Assembly (NCBI GenBank): GCA_958346135.1
Contig: CATVQN010000097.1
Location: forward strand, 1 to 5,490
From: an uncultured Eubacteriales bacterium
GTDB taxonomy: Bacteria; Bacillota; Clostridia; Monoglobales; Monoglobaceae
Length of the DNA stretch: 5,490 bases
Reading direction: 5' to 3'
Of this stretch, positions 1 to 5,045 are shown one piece after another. The position numbers were made by a program, and so were the translations under genes. Each line of letters starts with the position of its first letter. Position 1 is the first letter of the stretch. The notes under the pieces were generated by a model. That model was not told the origin of the DNA. It ran no database searches and saw only the letters and a program-made list of their open reading frames with translations.

Positions 1-85
1 GTTTTTAGATTACTGTCGTCCGCTGATTATTGGTGAATTAGAGCCTTTCATGGTGGATGGTTTGCCGCGGCATTTGGTGTTGTAA
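1..85 (+). CDS. C-terminal fragment, probably a phosphofructokinase (ATP- or PPi-dependent)
   Basis: Reading from base 2, the frame is open for 27 codons and stops at TAA (83-85). Visible residues include DYCRPLIIGE and then MVDGLPRHLVL. The pattern 'Y-x-RPLI-x-GE ... DGLP-x-H/Y-L' resembles from memory the extreme C-terminus of clostridial phosphofructokinases, which phosphorylate fructose 6-phosphate in cytosolic glycolysis. All catalytic motifs lie outside the window, so the assignment rests on this tail alone and the phosphate donor cannot be told. Reality as a gene is better supported than identity: it ends 17 bases before a perfect intrinsic terminator on the same strand. The gene is cut only by the window edge. 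It appears to be an independent transcription unit, not part of the dnaN operon. Confidence 0.55.
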   Translation, partial: FLDYCRPLIIGELEPFMVDGLPRHLVL

Positions 86-102
86 AATAAAACCTATGTG
101 TT

Positions 103-137
103 TCGGAGCAAAGCGTGCTTTGCTCCGATTTGTTTTT
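103..137 (+). terminator. Intrinsic (Rho-independent) terminator
   Basis: A perfect 11-bp stem, TCGGAGCAAAG (103-113) with CTTTGCTCCGA (118-128), closes a four-base CGTG loop. It is followed directly by TTTGTTTTT (129-137). It sits 17 bases after the stop of the upstream gene and should insulate that gene from the dnaN operon. The U-tract lies only on the + strand side, so it reads as a + strand terminator. Confidence 0.93.
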
Positions 138-255
138 GGCGTTTTTATCACGAAAAGACAGAGTGTCGGGATGTGCGTTAAGACTCGACGGCGGATCTCT
201 GTAAGGATGCAGTATTATACATTGCTGAGCGCGGGAAAAAACAGTGTAAAATATC

Positions 256-272
256 AATTTTTTTCAAAAAAA
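256..272 (+). promoter_or_regulatory. UP-element-like T-tract/A-tract upstream of the dnaN promoter
   Basis: AA, then seven T (258-264), one C, then seven A (266-272), ends two bases before the -35 hexamer. Position and composition resemble the UP element bound by the C-terminal domain of RNA polymerase alpha (an A/T-rich distal part, then an A-tract). It is also an intrinsically bent sequence. Function is inferred. The 138-257 stretch before it holds nothing I can support except a weak second promoter-like pair (TTGCTG at 222-227 and TAAAAT at 247-252, spacer 19). Confidence 0.5.
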
Positions 273-274
273 CC

Positions 275-303
275 TTGCCGAGAAAAAGGAATTATGTTAT
301 AAT
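275..303 (+). promoter_or_regulatory. Sigma-A type promoter for the dnaN-recF-remB-gyrB operon
   Basis: The -35 is TTGCCG (275-280) and the -10 is a perfect TATAAT (298-303), with the ideal 17-bp spacer. A TG at 295-296, one base before the -10, makes it an extended -10 promoter. Transcription should start near 310, giving a leader of about 57 bases before dnaN. No other promoter of comparable quality was seen in the window, so this is the likely main promoter of the operon. Confidence 0.85.
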
Positions 304-350
304 AAAATGAATGTAAATGAGCGTATATCGTCTAATTTTTACGAAGAATT

Positions 351-358
351 AAGGAGGA
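351..358 (+). promoter_or_regulatory. Ribosome binding site of dnaN
   Basis: AAGGAGGA is essentially the full Shine-Dalgarno consensus and lies 8 bases before the ATG at 367. It fixes the dnaN start and predicts strong translation. Confidence 0.9.
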
Positions 359-366
359 TTTGATCT

Positions 367-1470
367 ATGAAAATCCTATGTGAACGTGACAGACTCATGG
401 AGGCGGTCAATGCCGCTTCCCGGGCGGTTTCCGGCCGCAGCAGTCTGAGTGTGCTGGAGGGTATCTATTTTCAGGCGACGGAAAACGGAAAGCTGACCCT
501 GATCGGAAACGATTTGGAAATCGGCATCGAAGCGAAAATGGAGGCCTCGGTTTTAGAGCCGGGCGAGGTAGTGCTGAACGCCAAGATGATTGGTAGTATC
601 ATCCGCATGCTGCCGGCTGAGCAGGTGACTATTGAAGTAAATGAAAAGAACATGGCGCTGATTAAAAGCGGAGCGGCAAAGTTTGAGATTGCCGGCATTT
701 CTGCGTCAGAGTTTCCGGATCTTCCGGTGGTGGAGTCGGAATATTCCATTGGTTTACCGGCCGGCCTGCTTAAAGAGATGATTGCCAAGACGATTTTTGC
801 GGTTGCAGTGACGGATAATAATCCTGTTCTCACCGGCTGCCTGTTGGAAATTAAAAAGACAGGGCTGACCATGGTGGCGCTGGACGGCTACCGCATGGCG
901 GTGCGCCGGGAGGATCTACCCAATGATTTTGAAGAAAAGAAGATGATTATTCCGGAAAAATCCTTATCGGAGCTTGCCAGAATTTTAGATGACGGCGATG
1001 AAACGGTACACATCAATGCAACCAGCAGGCATGCCATTTTTGTGTTTGATCATTACCGCATGGTGACCCGGCTCATTGAGGGTAACTATATGAACTATCA
1101 AAGCGTAATCCCTTCGGACAGCTCTATTGAGATTATCTGCCCTGCTGAGCAGATGGAGGAATCCATTCAGCGTGCGTCCCTTATTATCTTAAATGACGTG
1201 GTAAAAAGTCCGGTGAAGTTTTTGATTGAGGATGGAAATATCAATATTTCCTGCGTGACTTCCGCAGGCTCTGTGGATGATAACATTATCAAGGATGCAT
1301 CTCTTGAAATAGGATTTTATAACCGTTACTTACTGGAAGCGTTTCGTGTGATTGATACCGAGAATGTAAAAATGCAGTTTAAGAGCGCCACAAGTCCCTT
1401 GGTGATTGTACCGCCGGAGGGAGATTCCTATTTGTATCTGATTTTGCCTCTGCGGCTGAAGGCAGACTGA
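367..1470 (+). CDS. dnaN: DNA polymerase III subunit beta (sliding clamp)
   Basis: The 367-residue product has normal beta-clamp length. The homodimeric ring encircles DNA and tethers the replicative polymerase, and also binds clamp loader, MutS/MutL and repair polymerases. Three clamp domains of about 120 residues fit the sequence. Landmarks are SASEFPDLP (112-120) at the end of domain I, NPVLTG (152-157) and DGYRMAV (173-179, the family's D-x-x-R-x-A) in domain II, RLIEGNYMNYQSVIP (235-249) near the start of domain III, FYNRYLLEAF (317-326), SPLVIVP (343-349), and the C-terminal YLILPLRL (357-364), part of the pocket that binds clamp-interacting peptides. The start is fixed by a consensus SD. 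It is first in the operon. The stop (TGA, 1468-1470) overlaps the recF start by one base. dnaA does not precede it here. No key segment looks missing. Confidence 0.97.
   Translation: MKILCERDRLMEAVNAASRAVSGRSSLSVLEGIYFQATENGKLTLIGNDLEIGIEAKMEASVLEPGEVVLNAKMIGSIIRMLPAEQVTIEVNEKNMALIKSGAAKFEIAGISASEFPDLPVVESEYSIGLPAGLLKEMIAKTIFAVAVTDNNPVLTGCLLEIKKTGLTMVALDGYRMAVRREDLPNDFEEKKMIIPEKSLSELARILDDGDETVHINATSRHAIFVFDHYRMVTRLIEGNYMNYQSVIPSDSSIEIICPAEQMEESIQRASLIILNDVVKSPVKFLIEDGNINISCVTSAGSVDDNIIKDASLEIGFYNRYLLEAFRVIDTENVKMQFKSATSPLVIVPPEGDSYLYLILPLRLKAD
1458..1462 (+). promoter_or_regulatory. Ribosome binding site of recF, inside the dnaN coding end
   Basis: GAAGG lies 7 bases before the ATG at 1470, within the last dnaN codons. 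Together with the TGATG stop/start overlap it indicates translational coupling of recF to dnaN. Confidence 0.65.
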
Positions 1471-2567
1471 TGCAGGCAGAGCGGCTTGAACTAAAAAATT
1501 TTCGCAATTATACACAGCAAACGCTGGAGTTTGGCGAAGGAATCAATATCTTTTGTGGCGATAATGCGCAGGGAAAGACCAATATTTTAGAGGCGGTGTA
1601 TCTGTTTTCTATGGGTAAGGCGAGCCGTGCCCGCCGTGACGGAGAGCTGATTCGCCACGGGCAGGAGACAGCGGAGCTTAAGTTGGATTTTTCGGATCAG
1701 GAACGAAAGTGCCATGGAGAGATCGAACTTTTTAAAAACCGCCGCAAGAGCATTCGGGTCAATGACATTCCCATTCGTAAAAACAGTGAACTGGTTGGCA
1801 GATTCCGGGTGGTTTATTTCGGCCCGGAATATCTTGGACTGGTCAAAGAGGGACCGAAATCGCGGCGACAGAATACCGATATTTTAATCAGTCAATTGCG
1901 GCCCCGTTACTTTTCGGCGCTGTCGGACTTAAAGAAGATTGTCGAAAGCAAGAACGCATTGCTGAAGATGGAGCGTCCCAATATGGCCATGCTGGAAATT
2001 CTCAATGAGAAGCTGGCAGCCATTTCGGCAGAGGTGATTGCTTACCGCACAGTATATCTCAATCGAATCGGCACCATAACAAGCGCTATTCAGAGGGATA
2101 TTTCCGGCGGAAGCGAGGAGTTGGAGGTCCGATATATTTCCTGTATCGGCGAAACGAACGGTGTGGAAATTCCGGAGCTAAAGGAGAAGCTGGCGCGGCG
2201 TCTGGAGGAGGTTCGGTCAAGAGAACTGGACAGCCGGGAGTCGGTGGTGGGCCCACACCGTGAGGATGTGGGCTACTATATCAACGGCCGGGAGGCGAAG
2301 CTCTATGCCTCGCAGGGACAGCAAAAGACCATTGTGCTGGTACAAAAGCTGGCGGAGGTAACACTGATGCAGGAGGAGACCGGAGAGCTTCCGGTTCTGC
2401 TGCTTGATGATATTATGAGTGAACTGGATAAGAAGCGCCGTGGATTTATTCTAAACCACATTCAAAAGATGCAGATGCTGATTACCTGTACCGATGTGGA
2501 GGGGTTTTCTCTTGGCGGTGAAACTCGGCTGTTTACCGTAGAAAACGGGAAAGCGGTCAGAACGTAA
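1470..2567 (+). CDS. recF: DNA replication and repair protein RecF
   Basis: A 365-residue SMC/ABC-like ATPase of usual RecF length. RecF binds gapped DNA in the cytoplasm and, with RecO and RecR, helps load RecA at stalled forks. The N-terminus LELKNFRNY (6-14) is the family opening. Walker A is GDNAQGKT (30-37). The Q-motif region is GPHREDV (261-267), the ABC signature is SQGQQKT (281-287), Walker B is PVLLLDDIMSELD (308-320) with D313/D314 and D-loop SELD, and ITCTD (338-342) is the late switch-like segment. The arm between about 150 and 250 is charged and helical. Oddities: RRQNTD (132-137) stands where many RecFs have RRRFLD, ASRA (51-54) replaces the common SHRT, and K286 replaces the usual Arg. 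All ATPase motifs are intact, so it should be active. No separate yaaA-like gene lies between it and dnaN. Confidence 0.95.
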   Translation: MQAERLELKNFRNYTQQTLEFGEGINIFCGDNAQGKTNILEAVYLFSMGKASRARRDGELIRHGQETAELKLDFSDQERKCHGEIELFKNRRKSIRVNDIPIRKNSELVGRFRVVYFGPEYLGLVKEGPKSRRQNTDILISQLRPRYFSALSDLKKIVESKNALLKMERPNMAMLEILNEKLAAISAEVIAYRTVYLNRIGTITSAIQRDISGGSEELEVRYISCIGETNGVEIPELKEKLARRLEEVRSRELDSRESVVGPHREDVGYYINGREAKLYASQGQQKTIVLVQKLAEVTLMQEETGELPVLLLDDIMSELDKKRRGFILNHIQKMQMLITCTDVEGFSLGGETRLFTVENGKAVRT

Positions 2568-2572
2568 GGGGG
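2566..2572 (+). promoter_or_regulatory. Ribosome binding site of remB
   Basis: AAGGGGG overlaps the recF stop codon (TAA, 2565-2567) and lies 7 bases before the ATG at 2580. It supports this start and a tight recF-remB linkage. Confidence 0.7.
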
Positions 2573-2579
2573 TATTTGG

Positions 2580-2834
2580 ATGTATCTTCATCTTGGAAGC
2601 GATACGGTAGTGAATACGAAGAACATTATTGCTATTTTGGATTTGGAGAGTACCTCAATGTCTAAAAATACCCGTGATTTTTTAAAAATTGTAGAGGAGG
2701 AGGGGTTTGTCCGCAATGTGTCGGAGGAGATTCCCAAGACCTTTATTCTATGTGAAATAGACGGACAATCCGTGATCTATATTACCAATATTTCCTCTAA
2801 GGCGCTGGCCGGAAGAGCAGAGCGTTGGAAATAG
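2580..2834 (+). CDS. remB: RemB-like DUF370 family regulator (YaaB homologue)
   Basis: The product is 84 residues, typical for this small family. It opens MYLHLGSDTVVNTKNIIAI, the hallmark MY-x-HLG-x-D start. It continues with LDLESTSMSKNTRDFL (21-36), IPKTFILC (51-58) and YITNISSKAL (67-76), the family's PK-S/T-F and ISS-x-L segments. In Bacillus subtilis remB (yaaB) sits between recF and gyrB, exactly as here, and RemA/RemB influence extracellular matrix gene expression; RemA is a DNA-binding protein. A role in this organism is inferred only from homology and position. No signal peptide or membrane segment is visible. It lies 12 bases after recF and 105 bases before gyrB. The final residues AGRAERWK are short and charged, a little shorter than some relatives. 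Confidence 0.88.
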   Translation: MYLHLGSDTVVNTKNIIAILDLESTSMSKNTRDFLKIVEEEGFVRNVSEEIPKTFILCEIDGQSVIYITNISSKALAGRAERWK

Positions 2835-2895
2835 AGACAGGCATTGCGGCAGATTGCTGCCGAAGAATAAAGCTGTCTTGTCCGGCTCACGGCAG
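2835..2895 (+). other. Nested hairpins with an alternative pairing partner between remB and gyrB
   Basis: CGGCAG (2847-2852) and CTGCCG (2857-2862) form a perfect 6-bp hairpin with loop ATTG. AGACAG (2835-2840) and CTGTCT (2873-2878) enclose it as a perfect outer 6-bp arm that starts on the base after the remB stop. A second CGGCAG (2890-2895) could compete for CTGCCG. No U-run follows, so this is not a standard intrinsic terminator. It could be an mRNA processing or stability element between remB and gyrB. Function is unproven. Confidence 0.45.
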
Positions 2896-2922
2896 GATGG
2901 ATTGTGATTGAATTTGTGAGTC

Positions 2923-2929
2923 AGAAAGG
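2923..2929 (+). promoter_or_regulatory. Probable ribosome binding site of gyrB
   Basis: AGAAAGG lies 10 bases before the ATG at 2940. It is weaker and further away than the other sites in this operon, so the start is less certain. The alternative in-frame ATG at 2985 has AGAGGAG (2975-2981), but only 3 bases away, which is too close for efficient initiation. Confidence 0.5.
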
Positions 2930-2939
2930 CTGATACAGC

Positions 2940-4913
2940 ATGGCAGAAGAGCAAAGTAAACCGATACCTCTTACAGAGGAGCATATGACCAGTGTTCCGG
3001 TCAATACCGAATATGACGAAAATCAGATTCAGGTGCTAGAGGGACTGGAGGCGGTTCGGAAACGTCCCGGAATGTATATTGGTTCCACAACCACCCGAGG
3101 TCTGCATCATCTGGTCTATGAGATCGTGGACAATGCAATTGATGAGGCATTGGCGGGGTATTGTACGGATATTGAGGTAGTGATTGAGGAGGATAACTCT
3201 ATCACCGTAACCGATAACGGCAGGGGGATTCCTATCGGCATCCATCCTAAGGAGGGAATTCCCGCAGTGGAGTTGGTATTTACCAAGCTTCACGCCGGCG
3301 GAAAGTTCGGCGGCGGCGGATATAAGGTGTCCGGCGGTCTCCATGGTGTGGGCGCATCGGTGGTAAATGCGCTCTCCGCCTTCTTGGAGGTGGAAATCTC
3401 AAACGGCGAGCATATTTATTATCAGCGCTATGAGAGGGGCAAGAGCTGTGGCCCGCTCAAACAGATCGGTGACACCCATAAGACCGGAACCAAGGTTCAC
3501 TTTAAGCCGGACCATGAGATATTTGAGGATTTGGTTTATCAGTTTGATGTTCTGCTGCTTCGTCTGCGCGAACAGGCATTTTTAAATGCCGGAATCCGTA
3601 TCGTCTTAAAGGATGTGCGGCCGAATGCGCCGGAGGACAAGCGTGAGGTGGATTTGCGTTACGATGGCGGTATTAAGGAGTTTGTCGAATACGAGAATCG
3701 GAACAAAGAGCCAATCCACCCGGATGTTATCTATGTCAACGCTGTCCGTGAGACCTGTGAGGCAGAGGTAGCCATGCAGTACAATGACGGCTACAGCGAA
3801 AATATCATCAGCTTTGCCAATAATATCAATACGACTGAGGGCGGAACCCATGAGACCGGCTTTAAGGCGGCGCTGACCAAGGTCATTAACGATTATGCCA
3901 GAAAATACGGATTCTTAAAGGAGAATGATGATAACCTAAAGGGAGAAGATGTCCGGGAGGGGTTAACTTGTATTATCAGCGTTAAGGTAACCGAGGCACA
4001 GTTTGAAGGACAGACCAAAACCAAACTTGGAAACAGCGAAATCCGTTCCATTGTGGAGAAGATGGTAAACGAAAAGCTGGGTGAATTTTTTGAAGAAAAT
4101 CCGGCTGTTGCCAAAATTGTGGTAGATAAGGCTCTGACGGCTTCCAGAGCCCGTGAGGCGGCCAAGCGTGCTCGTGAGAATACGCGCAGGAAGAGTGCGT
4201 TGGAGAGTAGCACACTGCCGGGAAAGTTGGCTGACTGCTCTGATCGGGACAATACCTATACGGAAATTTATATTGTGGAGGGAGATTCTGCGGGCGGCAG
4301 CGCCAAGCAGGGACGTGACCGCCGATTTCAGGCGATTTTGCCCCTATGGGGAAAGATGCTGAACGTAGAAAAATCCCGAATTGATAAGGTCTACGGCAAC
4401 GATAAGCTCATGCCGGTTATCACTGCCCTTGGGGCGGGAATCGGAGACGAATTTGATGTTTCTAAGATTCGCTACGGCAAGGTTGTGATTATGGCAGATG
4501 CGGATGTGGACGGCGCACATATTCGAACCTTGATGCTGACCTTCTTTTTCCGGTTTATGCGGCCTTTGATTGAGAAGGGGCATGTGTATATTGCACAGCC
4601 GCCTTTGTATAAGGTGAGCAGAGGAAAAATTGAAAAATACGCCTACAGCGATGCGGAGCTTCAGGAGATTCTGGCGGAGATGGGTGAAGGCAAGCCGCCG
4701 GCCGTTCAGCGGTATAAGGGTCTTGGTGAGATGAATCCGGAGCAGCTTTGGGAGACGACTATGAACCCGGAGACCAGAATTATGCTCCAGGTGAATTTAG
4801 AGGATGCCAGACAGGCAGACGAGACCTTTACTATTTTAATGGGTGACAAGGTAGAGCCGAGACGGAAGTTTATTGAGGATTATTCTTCTACGGTGGTCAA
4901 TCTGGATATCTAG
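2940..4913 (+). CDS. gyrB: DNA gyrase subunit B
   Basis: The 657-residue ATPase subunit of gyrase works with GyrA in an A2B2 complex to add negative supercoils. Length fits Gram-positive GyrB, without the large insertion of E. coli GyrB. Order: GHKL ATPase (about 25-240) with EIVDNAIDEA (61-70; catalytic E61, Mg-binding N65), DNGRGIP (92-98) and GGLHGVGASVVNALS (132-146); transducer (about 240-410) with QTKTKLGN (358-365; K360); TOPRIM (about 440-555) with EGDSAGG (447-453) and D520-x-D522-x-D524; C-terminal QRYKGLGEMN (589-598) and RRKFIEDY (641-648). The numbering offset to E. coli is a constant +19 in the ATPase domain. Oddities: N155 at the position of E. coli R136, W470 at that of K447, and about 17 more N-terminal residues than B. 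subtilis GyrB. These domains match GyrB rather than ParE by operon position and overall similarity. gyrA does not follow within the window. Confidence 0.96.
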   Translation: MAEEQSKPIPLTEEHMTSVPVNTEYDENQIQVLEGLEAVRKRPGMYIGSTTTRGLHHLVYEIVDNAIDEALAGYCTDIEVVIEEDNSITVTDNGRGIPIGIHPKEGIPAVELVFTKLHAGGKFGGGGYKVSGGLHGVGASVVNALSAFLEVEISNGEHIYYQRYERGKSCGPLKQIGDTHKTGTKVHFKPDHEIFEDLVYQFDVLLLRLREQAFLNAGIRIVLKDVRPNAPEDKREVDLRYDGGIKEFVEYENRNKEPIHPDVIYVNAVRETCEAEVAMQYNDGYSENIISFANNINTTEGGTHETGFKAALTKVINDYARKYGFLKENDDNLKGEDVREGLTCIISVKVTEAQFEGQTKTKLGNSEIRSIVEKMVNEKLGEFFEENPAVAKIVVDKALTASRAREAAKRARENTRRKSALESSTLPGKLADCSDRDNTYTEIYIVEGDSAGGSAKQGRDRRFQAILPLWGKMLNVEKSRIDKVYGNDKLMPVITALGAGIGDEFDVSKIRYGKVVIMADADVDGAHIRTLMLTFFFRFMRPLIEKGHVYIAQPPLYKVSRGKIEKYAYSDAELQEILAEMGEGKPPAVQRYKGLGEMNPEQLWETTMNPETRIMLQVNLEDARQADETFTILMGDKVEPRRKFIEDYSSTVVNLDI

Positions 4914-5023
4914 GCAGACGATGTCAACCTAAGCACCGATTTTCAGAGTAAATGTCCACTCCCTCTGCGTTAAAATGCATATTTTTGGCATCCTTAGGCG
5001 GATTCGGGTTTATATTGTCTGCC
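4913..5023 (+). other. Candidate structured RNA element: long imperfect inverted repeat after gyrB
   Basis: GGCAGACGATGT (4913-4924) pairs with ATATTGTCTGCC (5012-5023) over 12 continuous pairs, two of them G-U. After one C-U mismatch, AACCT (4926-4930) pairs with GGGTT (5006-5010), giving about 17 pairs. The enclosed 75 bases hold smaller possible stems: CAGAG/CTCTG (4944-4948/4963-4967), ATGC/GCAT (4975-4978/4988-4991) and ATCC/GGAT (4990-4993/5000-5003). CCTAAG/CTTAGG (4928-4933/4993-4998) is an alternative to the upper part of the main stem. The G-U pairs become C-A mismatches on the other strand, which favours a + strand RNA. It starts on the last base of the gyrB stop and ends 10 bases before the next SD. 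There is no U-tract, so not a standard terminator. I do not recognise a known riboswitch class. Confidence 0.5.
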
Positions 5024-5033
5024 CAACCATAAA

Positions 5034-5040
5034 AGAGGTG
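5034..5040 (+). promoter_or_regulatory. Ribosome binding site of the downstream gene
   Basis: AGAGGTG lies 5 bases (all T) before the ATG at 5046. It supports that start. Confidence 0.75.
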
Positions 5041-5045
5041 TTTTT

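Noticed and set aside
140..180. DnaA-box-like words TTATCACGA and TGTGCGTTA
   Set aside because: Each differs from the consensus (or its complement) at three of nine positions and they do not form a cluster.
48..257. Open frame on the - strand in the same gap
   Set aside because: Crosses the terminator and shows no recognisable motif or ribosome binding site.
57..302. Open frame of 81 codons on the + strand across the first intergenic gap
   Set aside because: It overlaps the end of the upstream gene in another frame and runs through the terminator hairpin, the A/T-tracts and the dnaN promoter. It has no SD and a composition unlike a protein.
328..344. Small hairpin TCGT/ACGA in the dnaN leader
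   Set aside because: Only 4 bp with a nine-base loop, well within chance.
2694..2705. Strong SD-like run GAGGAGGAGGGG inside remB
   Set aside because: It encodes the EEEG of the RemB protein. The nearby ATG at 2716 is out of frame and opens no supported gene.
471..4583. Several long open frames antisense or out of frame inside dnaN, gyrB and their junctions
   Set aside because: They are shadows of strongly recognised genes, with no SD, no family motifs and unlikely residue composition.
4985..5016. Promoter-like pair TTGGCA (4985-4990) and TATATT (5011-5016)
   Set aside because: The spacer is 20 bp, too long for a standard sigma-A promoter, and both boxes lie inside the inverted repeat.
4914..5045. 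Intrinsic terminator for the operon after gyrB
   Set aside because: The inverted repeat has a very large loop and is followed by CAACCATAAAAG with no U-tract, so standard termination is not supported.
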